DNA of 64,000 nt, from contig CM043945.1 of the NCBI GenBank assembly GCA_014529385.2, positions 155,440,741-155,504,740 on the forward strand, read 5' to 3'. The notes under the pieces were generated by a model. That model was not told where the DNA came from and did not search any database. It worked only from the letters and a program-made list of their open reading frames with translations. Shown here piece by piece: positions 1 through 11,461 of this stretch (within the stretch, counting starts at the first letter, position 1; every line of letters begins with the position of its first letter). The position numbers were made by a program, and so were the translations under genes. Origin of the DNA: Adiantum capillus-veneris (taxonomy: Eukaryota; Streptophyta; Polypodiopsida; Polypodiales; Pteridaceae).

Positions 1-2730
1 CTTGTCCCCAATAGACCTCCATGTAATATTGTGGACTTTCTTCAAGTACATCAATTCCATAGGCAATATTAGGGTCTATATCTTCCTCACAGCCTTCCAA
101 ACAAACAATAGATGACTCACAACCCACTTGATTCATAGAAGTGATTCTCGGATGTGGTGGTTGTGGTCCTAGCATTGGAGGTGGTAAGGGTGTTGTTTGA
201 ACAACATTTTGGGCCCTAGGGACCATGTGTTGTGACATTAGTTCAAGAGGTGGGGTTGGCATCAATGCAGGTACTCGAGGTGTGTCTGTCCATACTAAGG
301 TTGGTCTATTGGCCATTGCGTGCTTAGATACTATGCAATCCTTAGCTTGATGACCATACCTCCCACAGGCATTGCAATTCCCATTGAATTTTACTGTAAA
401 AGTAGGGCATTCACTGGTACTATGCGGACCATAGCATATTGAGCACCATTGTTTCTCCCTGCTTGGATACATATGATTGTTTTGCGGAGCATGATTGTCT
501 CTAAGACTCTCTTGAATGGCCTTGGTGAGATCTGCTAAAGTCATGTCAGATAACGTTGGCTCCTTAGCAATAAGCTTTAGGGTCGTTGGCTGACGCCCCG
601 ATGCTTGCGAGCTAGGCTCAATAGACACTCTTTCTCCTTGAATCATTAAATTATCCTCCAATTGGATCGCATTGGTGGTGACTGCTTTCCAAGTGGTGAT
701 ACCTCTAATGACTAGGCCATTGTAGATATCCTCATGTCGTAATCCCCTAATGAATCTATCAAGAAATTGGTTACTATTGAAGCGCTCATTTGAATTACAA
801 CGAGAATTTAAATGCTTCAAGTGACTAATAAAGTCTCTCACGGATTCTCCTTCCTCTCGTTGGGATTTCTGGAGCTGAGATGCTACACCCCAAAACACTC
901 CCTCTCGTATGTATTCTTTCAAGAACAATCTCCTAAGAGTAGGGTAAATCGTTTTTTCTTCCACCCTTAGGGTTCTCTACCAATCCCCAGCCTTCTCACT
1001 TAAGGTTAGGCTTAAAGCGTTACTCTTATGCAGGTCATTGTCTTCTCCTAGAGAATCGCATATTTGTTCAAACACTTGATATGATTTCTCACATCCTCGT
1101 CTCCACTAAATTTTTGTGTGAGCTTGGCTATTTGTACTACCTTACTTTTAGGCTCTCTATCGGGCGTCTTACACATATTCTTAGCAATAGATCGACCGAT
1201 AGCTTGAACAAATGTTGCCAAGTCACCTAAGTGAGTAGGCACCGTGGGTGAAGACGCTCCAGAGACTAAATATGGAGTAGGTATTGGCATTGGGCTTGGC
1301 GCATAGGAAGCCCTTGGGTTCCAAGTTTGGTACGGTGTTGTGCCATGTGGTGGTCCAAAGTTCATATGTGTGGCCATTGGCATAGCAGACGTAGGATGTG
1401 ACATGCTAATGCTAGCCAGTATGGTCCCATTGAAATAAGAGCTTGGGTGTTGTGGTTGTGGAGCATAGGTTGTTGAAACAATGGGAGGGGTAGGAACTAC
1501 ATGAGTAGGAGGACCCATAGCTGTATACAATTGGTACACACTTGTAGGTACTATTGCAGGCATTGAGCTACCATGTAGAGGTGCTTTACTAACAAATGAG
1601 GTCCATGGCCTGTTTCTTGGCATGCCCATCATTGGGGTAGGCATGGTAGCTGTGGTGTCATCAAGGGAAAGATGAGATAGACTTGGAAAGGTAAAGCTAT
1701 CACTTGTGGGCTCAGAACGGACTGAGACCCCTAGCAAAACAACATATGGAGGATCCATCGGACATACCGAGGGAGTCTCCATTTGCGATAAGGTTGGTTG
1801 TTTAGCCTTCCCTGTATCCAAGAATCTCATGAGACTCGTTGAAGGCATATGGATCCCCTTGTTCTGCCTCTCTAGCTCAATAATCCTATGGATGAACTCA
1901 CAAACTCTTTGTTGTTGATCCTCTACACTAGTAGCACCCGTTGTGGATTGTAGGATATCTAACCAACCCACGTGATAGGTGTGACTTGTGTATAGGTCGG
2001 TTAGAGTTTCTGTTTGTAGTTCATACTCCCAGTTTTTGTTTAGGAACGCTCCATTTAGGACTGAGGTGCTATGGGTGTCCTTTGAACTAGATACAACGTG
2101 GCTCTCTATGGGTTGACCCTTAGTGATCGCTAATTCAATGGCACTTGATTGCTCTCCTAGCAAGGATATTGACATAGGGGCTTTCGCTTTTAACTCTCTT
2201 CGTTGCTCCGCCTTGCGTAAGCTCTCAATTTCCTTTTTCCTAGCCGCAATGATATACCGCTCAACCTCTTGCACTTCGACAAGGCTTCTACCATCAAGTA
2301 ATATAACCTCGGAGGGGAATAGCTATGAAGAGTCAGGGGGTGCAGTGAATGGAGTATTCACGTGCACACTCTCAAGGAGCATGGGGTCTACGGTGGTCAT
2401 GAATGGAAAATTTACTTCCCCACCTCCCTCATTTACATCGTTAGCTCCATGTTCAGAGCGAGTGGCTCTACTAAAGGTTTCCTTCAAGCGGCTAAGCACG
2501 TTCAGAGTAGACCTTGGGCCCATGGCATGCATGTCTTGGCTTGAGCTATCCAGATTAGACATCGGGTAACCCTCCATGATGTCGTAGTCAGAGTAAGAGT
2601 CACTAATCGCAATATGTGGGTCCTGAGTGGTACTACCTTGGGTTCTCGCTGAGGGCCTAGAGCCTAAGGTAGAGGAATAATGAGTGCCTGCGTAAACGGA
2701 GACACTGTCGATGTGCTCGTCCTCTAGCAT
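1..2730 (-). pseudogene. Retrotransposon gag, broken, runs off the left edge
   Basis: Reading the minus strand gives a gag-type polyprotein: a Ser/Thr/Pro-rich N-terminal part (about 2730 to 1150), a retrotransposon gag homology region (about 1130 to 700), then two zinc knuckles near 440-330 in one frame, CSICYGPHSTSEC and CNACGRYGHQAKDC, the second a perfect C-X2-C-X4-H-X4-C. Gag would package element RNA into particles. The frame is broken by a TAG at 2323-2325, a one-base frame change near 1085, and a second TAG at 977-979. Protease and RT would lie left of the window. The start at 2730 is only the first Met-type codon after a stop. It is clearly gag-like, but the superfamily (gypsy or copia) cannot be fixed without pol. 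Confidence 0.8.
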
Positions 2731-3146
2731 ACGACCAAAGCGTAGGTTGTGACCTCAACATTCTAGAGGTGTTGGTGAGTGCCCATGAAGGCCGCTCACT
2801 TAGTTTTTTAAGTGTTTACAATCCAAATTTTGTAATATTTTTGGTCCCTTTTTTAAACCGAGCCACGGAATATGGCGTATCATAGCTCAAAACGAGTGTC
2901 CTGGCTAGGGGGACATGTCATGCTTTACAACCCCCGATTCGGTTACGTACTGTCCTTGGAATCCTAAAACTAGTCTTTTCCTAAGTGGGGAGAGGGCTAG
3001 AATTAGTAGTCCAAAGGGTGAGTGTGAAGGGGATGGTGGAGGACTTGAGGAACTTGTGTCACATGCCCTCCCTTCACTTGAGATCCTAGTCTTTATATAT
3101 AAGGTAGTGCAAGTCGTATATCATAAGACTGAGGACTGAGGCTTAA

Positions 3147-3193
3147 GCTTGGGCTTGGGCTTGGGCTTGGGTAAGATCCCGATCCCGATCCCT
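3147..3193. repeat. Hexanucleotide repeats CTTGGG and ATCCCG
   Basis: About four CTTGGG units are followed directly by three ATCCCG-type units. It is a simple tandem repeat without coding potential. Confidence 0.8.
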
Positions 3194-4010
3194 TCCTTTT
3201 AGAATAATATTTTTTTAAATTTAATTTATGAATTTCTTTTTAGTCCCAAATATCCCGAGCGTTTAAAAAAAAAACTTTTTCTAAGGATAATGTGGCCGCG
3301 TGGACGCCGAGCTCCCACGTGCAACAACACCTCCTAAGTGCTCTATCTGACCTCCTTGCAGCTAATTATCAACTAATTAACTGTCTAACACAGTAAAAAA
3401 TTAATTAACATCTAATTAACTGTCTAACACAAAATTGCACACTCACACACAATCAACTCTCCTGCTCACTGTCTACTCTACTCCTCACTGTCTACACTCA
3501 CTAACAACTATACTAACACCTGCACAATACAAATCTTGCAAAAAAAACAAAAACCAGTACAATGCAGCACTAACAGAGCTTACAGCTACTAGCAAAATCT
3601 TCCAAAAACCTGCTAATCTATCCTTTATAGTCACTAAATAGTTCTCACAAAACTCGGCAAAAAAAATTTTAAAAAAAGAAAGAAAAGCTGCCAGAGGTAG
3701 CACTGAGTGCTCCTCAAGCTTAATGCAAGGATGTTCCCGGCAGCGGAGCAAAAAATGTACGCTTTGCCGTATGTGTCGAAGGCTGGGAACTTGCTTGTGC
3801 ACTGTGTGCAAGCCTCAAAAGGCTGCAAACACACAACTAGAAGATCGTAGCAGGCTCAAAGGGGCAAGGGTGTGTCACTCACCACTCAATGCTTCCGTCG
3901 TGAAGGATCTTGTGCTGCAAAGAAGAAGGAGTCACCACCGATGCCGCGCTCAACCACCTCGCCGCCACAATGCTCAATCACACACTCTCTCTCTCACTCT
4001 CTCTCAAGCA

Positions 4011-4038
4011 TACACACACACACACACACACACACACC
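4011..4038. repeat. (CA)n microsatellite
   Basis: Continuous CA dinucleotides preceded by CT-rich sequence. Confidence 0.95.
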
Positions 4039-4158
4039 TGTGAGCACACGAAGGAGAAGGAGACAGAGATGGAGCAAGAGCACTTCTTAGCTTACACCTC
4101 CCAGAATAAGGATTTTTACGTCAAATGGACCTTTCATAGAGTTTAACCCATTCACACA

Positions 4159-4175
4159 TGGGCGCCCACTGTGGC
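4159..4175 (+). promoter_or_regulatory. Possible retrotransposon primer-binding site
   Basis: TGGGCGCCCACTGTGGC follows directly after a CACA end. It resembles the TGGCGCCCACCGTGGGG type of primer site seen after the LTR of some plant gypsy elements. If real, an LTR would lie to the left and the gag-like frame at 6.6-8.8 kb could belong to it. Weak: no paired LTR is found. Confidence 0.25.
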
Positions 4176-6536
4176 TGGTCAAAGTAAGAATAGTATCAAT
4201 GAGATATGTGGTGCGCTGTCATGCAACTCCACTGCCATGAAGAGAAAAAGAGAAGAGGAATGCAAGCTGAGCTTCTTTGAAGCCTACACATTAAGTGAGC
4301 AATGATCAGGGCTTGATAACAGGCCAAGCTTAATGATTAAGGTATGCCAGATGCGGGTTAAAAGGGCCAACAGATGCCTCAATGATGCCAAAAATAGTCT
4401 TGAAGTGGGCACAAATGGGAGATTATGATCTAAAACTATAGTGCTTGAAGTGCTCTACCGGCCTGTCTTTACGGCTCGTCGATTGGAGCTACGGTGAAGA
4501 AGTTATGGCAGTTTAAAGTTCAAGCCGATTGCAGATCCGTACTGGATTGGGCAACTACAGCTGAGGTCATAGAATTGAACTGATTGCATGGGCATGAAGT
4601 GCTCACATCGTGGAGCGCGCCAATCTTTTCAGATCAGTGCTCGGAGTCCCGATCGCCAAGATATTGGCCGTTAAAGATTCATTGGGGGCCGGTTCCGTAC
4701 TAGTCCGGTCCACTCGGACGGTGTGCCATCTGGGATTTTGAGCAGCACCAAGGGTTTTGAATACAACAAAATAAGTGCTTGAGATAGCAGTGCTTTAATT
4801 GATATGTACACCAAATTTGATGCCTGCTACATTGCCTGGCCGGTATGTATGCCAATGACTGCCCAATGTTGGCCGGCGGTAGTCGTAATTGGCAATGCCT
4901 GGCTAGTATGACACTCTTTGACTGAATGTGATGGAAAGACCTTACGTCAAATGCAATCACTTATACTTGCATCTTAATGGCCAATCGCAAAGTCCGCAAC
5001 ACTGAAATGGGCAACAAAAACCCACGATGATAATGTTAGTCGGTAGCTACTGTGGGGAAAGTTTTTGAGTTTGGTGATGCTTTGCCCAACATGTGCGACT
5101 GTGGTGCCTTTACAAAAGCATGATATGCATATCAAATGTGGTGTCCTCCACTATGTACCTATGGCCGCCCAAAAGGGCCAAAATAAATGAGCTAATGGGG
5201 GGGGGGGGTTTATTGAGTGTGAAAAGGAAAAAAAAAAGGGGAAAAAGAAAGAGAAAGCAGGCGGGCAGAGGGCGCATGAAAGAAAGAGGGCTTGCGCTGG
5301 GCTTGACAAAGCTCAGACGCCCATGTGCATGAAGCGGGAACCCACCGGCAAGCCAGGGCGCACAATTCGGTGCCGCTCCTGCACAGTTTGGTGGCGATGG
5401 AAAAACTGGGCTGCCACGTCATAGCATCTGATTCTGCGCCACGTCACCGACGGCGCCGTCAGTGCAAGTTTTTTTAAGGAAACGAGTTGCTTAGGGAGAG
5501 GAATATAGGGTAACAAGCAAAGCAAGGAAAAATAACAAAGAAGGAAGAACCATCGAGAGGGGAAGAGGAAGCTCGATCTCTCTCACTCTCGTCCTCGGCA
5601 AGCGAAGCTCGAAGAAAGCAAGGAGGAGAAGGAAGAGAGAACTCCGGCATAGCAAGGAGAAGGGCATGAAGAAGGGGAGTTGAGGGCTCTCTCCCACGCT
5701 CTTTCTCGTCCTCGGACACAAGGTTAAAGCCACTCTCTCTATCGGGCTTGCACAAAAAGCCTACCTCTCTCCGAGCTAGAGAAGGGGCAAGAAGAAGGAG
5801 TCGAAGCCGAGCTAGATAAAGAGGCCGGGAAGCAAGGGTAATCTCTCTCTCGGCCCTTGAGAAGAAAAGGGAGATGGAGAAGGGCATCGAGCAAGGAGGA
5901 TAGCAAGGAGAAGGGCAAGCAAAATAGGGAAGGAGATTGAAGCTTTTCCGAAGCAACTAAGGCGGGAAATTTAAGGTAAGCAAAAGTAAGCTTGAGAAGG
6001 AGAACTCGGCCAGAGTAGAAGAAGCATAGAACGAGCCTAGTCAAGGCAACCAGGCAAGGGATAAAGTTTCGGCTAGCAATTGAAGAGCAGGAAGAAGTTA
6101 AAAGCTGTGAGTGGCGATTAAGCCAGTGCAAAACATAAGGAGCAGGAAGTTGCGAAATAATTGACAAAATTGAAGCTTGCGAAATCTAAGGGAACTCGAA
6201 GCAGATGAAGCGACAAGAGATAATTACCATCACCGTCATCGACTAGAGATTGATTAAATAATTGTTAAGCCCTGGTGTCGTTAACGGCCCGGTTAATTCT
6301 ATAAAGCGGGAGCTTAAACTCCTAGCTAGCAGATGATCCAAGTGACGGCGCTGTTAACAGCCTGCCTTGGCTAAAGATTAAGTTATACTCAAACATATTA
6401 ATCGATTAATTGATGATTGCCGTGATTGCCAGAGTCAGTTGCATCAATGTCTCTTATTCTCTCTCTTTCACACCTCCCACAGCCAAAGGCCTGGCGCCTG
6501 CCCGGCTCACGTAGCGAACACTTATCCCCCGACATC
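4176..6536. other. Gene-free leader-like DNA, purine-rich 5.2-6.1 kb
   Basis: No supported gene. About 5210-6100 is strongly purine-rich on the plus strand, with many AAGGAG/GAGAAGG words, so the reverse strand yields long Leu/Ser-rich frames that are compositional artefacts. It may be leader or LTR sequence of the element carrying the gag-like frame that starts at 6580. Confidence 0.4.
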
Positions 6537-6554
6537 TTTGGTGAACCCGACGCG
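6537..6554 (+). promoter_or_regulatory. Possible primer-binding site 26 bases before the gag-like frame
   Basis: TTTGGTGAACCCGACGCG closely resembles the TTTGGTGACCCCGACGTG signature found between LTR and gag of some plant gypsy elements. It lies just upstream of the Met codon at 6580. The preceding base is not the CA expected of an LTR end, so this stays tentative. Confidence 0.35.
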
Positions 6555-6579
6555 AAACGAGCCGGTGTGGGAGGTAAAG

Positions 6580-8818
6580 ATGGAGAATTTAAAGCAGATG
6601 ATGACGATGATTGCAGAACTAAGTGCGAACGGTTTTGATGATAAGTCAATAGTTCCCGATTTTTTGAAGATGCTTCAATTGGTTCAAGGATCTCTGCTTG
6701 AAATAGAGACCGTAAAGAAGAAAAATCGAATCAATGAAGCTTTGGATGCAGCTTTAGATGCAGTATACAACGAGAGACCACTCTTTGATGGATACGATCC
6801 AGAGGGCTACCTAGAGTGCTATGAGCTGGAGACCAAGGTAAGAGGGATACCAGAAGAGTTGATGATCAAAAATTTTGAGCAGTTAGTGAGTTCAGATGTG
6901 AAGGAGCAGATTCAAGAAGTTACCAAAGCTTGCAACGATGACTGGGAGTATTTCAAAGAAGCTATTGTGCAAGTACGTTATAAGCAGAATGAAGGCTATC
7001 AAGATGAGAGTGCAAGTCTATCGGACTACGCAGATATCCGAGGGCAAGTACGATCAAAGTTAGAAGCTGTGATTGATGAGTTTATTGTACGGGATGCTAC
7101 CTTCTTAGGCTAATGATCAAGACATAGTCAAAGCTGTGTATGCAAAGTTGGGATTTTCATATGCCTTGCATGAAGTAGAAGTCCTTGAGGGTGAGTCTCT
7201 ACAGCCTCAAACTACACAGGGTAAATTTTTCAAAGAACATATACCTGTAGTACAGGAAGAAAAGAAATCATGGGATCAAGACAATGAATTGGCTAAAGCT
7301 CATGAAGATGTGCAGGTGAATGAGTGCAGTCGTATTCAGGTAGACATGAGGAAAGATTCAGTTACAACTGATACTTTTTCTACTGAACCAGAATTAGAGC
7401 AAAACTTTTCTGGTACAGATTCTACCGTAGAGGTGATTGAAGATATTGGTACAGGTTTTGCCAAAGAGTTGATTAATGATAGAGATGTTATGGGTCAAAG
7501 CAGTACTGCTATTGAGAGCAGCAAGACCATGGATTTTGGTATACCAGATTTACCTAATTTGGATGTACCAGATTTTGAGGACTTGGCTAAGCAAGAGTAT
7601 GTGCTTGAAGATCTGCAAAATGTTGATTCAGAGGGGGTGCACACTCCTTCATTGACAAGTTTTTGTGAAGCACATCTACAAAAGTGGAAAATTGGTCTTG
7701 AATGTGATGATAATGAATCAGAGGGGGTGCAGACTCCTTCTTTGAAAAGCTTCTGTGGCCTAGAGCTACCGATATTGCAGATTGATCCTGGATTTTCTGA
7801 TGGTGATTTAGAGAGGGAGCAAACTTCTTCTCTATCGAGAACTTGTGATGCAGGGCTCACACTATGGCAGAAAGATTATAAAATTGATGATGCTGATTCA
7901 GAGGGGGTGCATAGTGAAGTGCAATCTCTTGTTGATGAATATGATTGGTTTCATTGTGCCGATGATACAGACAGGGCAATAGATGAAATTTTCAATGTGC
8001 ATGCTGAACTTTGTGCTACAGAAGTGCAAAGATATCTAGATGAGGATGCAAGACTTGAAGAGCAGTTTACTGCAGATATGGTTAGTATGCATGTCATATG
8101 TGGAAATCTTGGTTTACTACAGCAACTTGAGATGTGCAAGATGGAGGAACCTTCTGAAGCAGTGGACCTAGACCTTATGTGCTTACTGGACGAAGATTTC
8201 GAAGGGTTCTCAAACACAGATATTAAGGATATCAATCAATCCAGATTTATGCATGAGCCAGTTTGTTCAGATTCAGCAGATGATTAACTTATGCAGTTGT
8301 TAGATGATGCACTACTTGATTTTGAGCCTCTACGAGATAGAGAATTGTTTTCAGATGCATCTTTTGAGACTAATGAAGAGGATATTATCATAGACTTGAT
8401 GTATTCAGATATGCATGATCATAATTTGAATACTAATGAGAGTGAAGCTGCACTGCCAATGATTTTACCAGTGATTGATGATCGACAATTGGATGAGCCA
8501 ATTGCACAAGGGATATGGCAGTATCTCGTGCTACCTGATGCTATATGGAATCTAATGTTACCCTATGATGTAGGGGATTTTGAGCTAGCTTTTGACCCAG
8601 GAGGTGACAGATATATGCATGGTCCTGGGTAGTTGACTTATATTCCATATGATCTAGGCAGTTTGCATGAAGGTTTGCGGGCTAATTTATGTTTATGCTG
8701 TAATGATTGGAAATTCTTGTATTTTCCCTATGATCCTGGAAGATGGTGCAAAATTTTCAAAGGAATGCTCAAAATGGGACAAATGATTAGTTTCCCGTTT
8801 GATCCCGGGGGCTACTAA
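6580..8818 (+). pseudogene. Gag-like acidic polyprotein with internal repeats, broken
   Basis: The first part (6580-7113) has a gag-like layout: FDGYDPEGYLECYE, then a predicted-helical stretch with DDWEYFKEAI, as in capsid regions of gypsy gag. A one-base frame change near 7108 leads into a second frame running to 8818, with TAA at 8285-8287 and TAG at 8630-8632. This part is very acidic (Asp/Glu) and contains three copies of a roughly 40-residue repeat with core DSEGVxTPSLxSFC (about 7626-7920). The C-terminal end carries repeated Pro-Phe/Tyr-Asp-Pro-Gly motifs (LPYDVG, FDPGG, IPYDLG, FPYDPG, FPFDPGG). No zinc knuckle and no protease or RT follow. It may be gag plus an extra ORF of an unusual retroelement; no family is recognised for the acidic part. 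Confidence 0.5.
7626..7920 (+). repeat. Three coding repeats of about 120 bp
   Basis: Within the acidic frame the block GATTCAGAGGGGGTGCA (or close variants) recurs around 7626, 7719, 7807 (diverged) and 7898, each time followed by ACTCCTTCnnTG-type codons and a Cys codon. The protein repeat reads D/E-S-E-G-V-x-T-P-S-L-x-S-F-C and then a Leu/Trp-containing segment. Confidence 0.7.
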
Positions 8819-9029
8819 AGTGCAAAGTTCCAGATTTGAAGAGTACCAGTTATCTATTGCAGCAGGTTGCATGGTACAAGGTTTTGCTTCTTAGATTACG
8901 TTAAGTCAGAAGAGTTTTTGGTTATACAGTCAATAAGATTACATGGCTGGCTTCCAGTTGACTTCTTTGGATAATTGATGAAGTATCTTCACATCTATTG
9001 AGTTGGTTCTGCTAATAGAACTTGAAGTA

Positions 9030-10590
9030 AAGGACTTCACAGCTAAAACTGATTGTACCTGAGTGTTCAAAAGGGTCATTATACCCTAGTAACACCTTGA
9101 AACTTGAATTTTGGTCATCCTAAAACACACAAAAACGCAAGAGCCGAGAAGTCAAAAGCAACAAAAACTGTAAACAGCCTTGATTGAGCTTTGAAAAAAG
9201 ACAAAAACATTGCACAAGCCATCACAACAACTGTGGAGAAATAACAATAGTTTGGGAAAGCAAAAAGGTGAAAATTGTGCAAAAGACAGCATACACGTAT
9301 GATGTCTCTAGGGGTAGCAGCAAGGTTATTTTGCAAAAATTGAGGTTACCAGTGTGTTCAAAAGGTATCATTTACCCTAGAATCACCTTGAGTGGGGAGT
9401 TTTGGCAGAGGTTTGGGGACAAAAAGCCAAAAGATGGAGTGGTTGTGACTTAAAAAGAAAAAACTTGTGTTTGTGAGCACTTTTGAGCTTTAAATTTTTT
9501 TGTAAACACATGTACATGTTGTTGATGGTAAGGGGAACTTAGAATAGAAACAAATCAGAAATCTGAGATGATAGACATCATACGCGTATGATGTATCTAG
9601 CACCATCGTGAGACAAATTTTTGAAAATCTGACTGCACCAGAGTGTTCAGAAGGGGGTTTTTATCCTAAGTATGCAATAAGACTAGAGTTTTGACCAACT
9701 CTAGACACCCAAAAGACAAAAGACGGAGTGTTAGAAATGGAAAATAGAAAAATTTGTGATTTTGAGCACATTTTTGCATGAAAATTGGTAGAAGTGCTTG
9801 AAAACCAGTGCTAGATACTTGGAGATGCTTGTGAATAAATTCTGTCCAAAAATTCATCAGCAGACATCATACACGTATGTTGTTTGATAGGTGATTCTGG
9901 CATCAATTTTAAACTTTTGACATTATACCCATCTTCTGCATGTTGTGTTGAGCACACCCACCAAATTTCATGTCATTTGGGCTTATAGATTGAAAACTGG
10001 GGGGATTTTACTCTTTCAGGGGATTTCCTTATGAAAACTGATGATTTTGTGCATTTTTGACATCCAGAAATTGCTCTGAGTACATATTCTTGTTGTACAC
10101 ATTAAGGGGCACCTTGGGTAGAAACAGAAGTCCATTCTGACCACATGGACATCATACGTGTATGATGTCTTAGAGGCCAGATCTGAGGTCAAAAGTTACA
10201 ACTAAGTGCACCCTTGTGATCTACAACATTTAAGAAGCATATAGGCCAAATTTCATCAAGTTTTGAAGCATTTTTGAGCTTGCAAAGACCATAAGACGCA
10301 TCTAGGCAAGTGAATGTTTGTAATGGCCATAACTTGCTCAAAAAGTGTCAAAATTCAATTTTAAGACTTGATGTGTGTTGCTAGTGTAATAAGGAACCTC
10401 TGGAGTGAATTTCACTTCATTTTGACCAGTTAGACTTTATACACGTATAATGTATAAAGGACACTTTTAGAGACCAAAATTGAAATCTGAGCTTACGAGG
10501 GTGTTAAGCACAACAAGACCAAGCTCATAGACCAAATATTGTCAAAATCTGAGCACATAGACATTATACGTGTATGATCTCTCAAGGCTA
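9030..10590. repeat. Tandem array, about 287-bp unit with a palindromic core
   Basis: Six palindromic cores occur at 9285, 9574, 9863, 10148, 10433 and 10560 (start positions), spaced 289, 289, 285, 285 and 127 bases. The core at 9575-9594 is the perfect palindrome ACATCATACGCGTATGATGT; the others are close variants with ACACGT or ACGTGT centres. Other unit-specific words recur with the same period, for example GAGTGTTCAAAAGGG at 9061, about 9352 and 9641. The units are diverged from each other. No continuous reading frame runs through. The array separates the acidic gag-like frame from the Trp-x-Pro-Lys frame. Confidence 0.85.
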
Positions 10591-11461
10591 GATTTGAAAG
10601 CCAAAGTTCACTTTTGGGACAACCTTGGCAAAAAGCTTATGACACCCAAATTGGATCAACTGCTATTGGGACAACCTTGGCAAAAAGCTTCTGACGCCCA
10701 AATTGCCTACTCACAAAGTGCTCTGCAGATTCAAACATTCAAAGGAAAGAACACAATTGCATTAGTTAATAAACACAAGACTCATGAAATTTCAAAACCT
10801 ACAGAAGAGTCAGCTTCACAATTGCCCAAACAAGGAACACCTCTAGATTCAAAAATGGCAACCAATATTGCAAAGACAGTCCCTACAAAATCCCAACCGA
10901 CTTATCCCCAAAATCAACCAACCTGGTACACACCATCAAATTTGGATACCTAAAGAACAGCTTGGCCAACTGCAAATGTGGATCAAGAAAGAAAAACTCT
11001 TACAAGAGACATCTTCAACTTTAACATCCAGGTATCAACAACAAAGATCACAGAAGAGACAACCAAAGCAAAAATCTAAGTCTCCAAAGCATACACATAC
11101 ATATTCACATCCGCAGGGTTGTTACAAACAAGTATGGGTTCCAAAGAAATTACTTCATGCACAAAAGAATCAAGAATATATATGGATACCCAAACAAGCC
11201 CCTAACCAACCAAAGGAAGAAGTTTCCATCAAGGGCACCAACAAGAACTCCAACAGTTACGACAAAGCAAATTTGGGTACCCAAGAAGCTATATCAAGCC
11301 CGGAAGAACTACTATTAGATTTGGGTCCCATTGATAAAATCTAAGGAGATATCAGCAAAGGAATTACCCATCAAACAAGAATGGAGACCAAAGGTCCAAA
11401 CCAAGAAAAACATCAAGGTGAAATGGGTTCAAAAGCCCATCACGAATCAAATTGATATATG
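10570..11461 (+). pseudogene. Gag-like fragment with repeated W-I/V-P-K motifs
   Basis: Plus-strand frames broken near 10,940 and 11,340 encode a Gln/Lys/Pro/Thr-rich polypeptide with recurring QIWIPKEQL, QVWVPKKLL, YIWIPK, EWRPK and KWVQK segments about 25-40 residues apart. Similar Trp-Val/Ile-Pro-Lys segments are known between the zinc knuckle and protease of plant copia gag-pol proteins, which is the only basis for the call. No zinc knuckle, protease or RT is seen. The frame ends at a TGA near 11461 and is followed by a purine run. Likely part of a non-autonomous or decayed copia-type element. Confidence 0.45.
10614..10705 (+). repeat. Direct repeat, 40 bp, period 52
   Basis: Two copies of a 40-bp block beginning TTGGGACAACCTTGGCAAAA start at 10614 and 10666, with few differences. 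They sit at the beginning of the coding-like stretch that follows. Confidence 0.85.

Larger units (their letters stand above)
2731..4158. other. Gene-free stretch upstream of the minus gag
   Basis: No coding sequence is supported here. It holds short repeats: CTTGGG and ATCCCG hexamers at 3147-3193, two copies of CTAATTAACTGTCTAACACA near 3371-3391 and 3413-3433, and a CA microsatellite. It could be leader plus LTR of the minus-strand gag, or the LTR of a plus-strand element whose primer site would be at 4159. No second LTR copy is visible, so neither reading can be proved. Confidence 0.4.

Noticed and set aside
2123-2569. Plus-strand frame of 148 codons
   Set aside because: Antisense to the minus-strand gag pseudogene.
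5474-6167. Long minus-strand Leu/Ser-rich frames
   Set aside because: They mirror a purine-rich plus strand; low-complexity codon use and no motif.
9184-9453. 89-codon frame in the palindrome array
   Set aside because: It covers only one unit of the array and is not kept in the other units.
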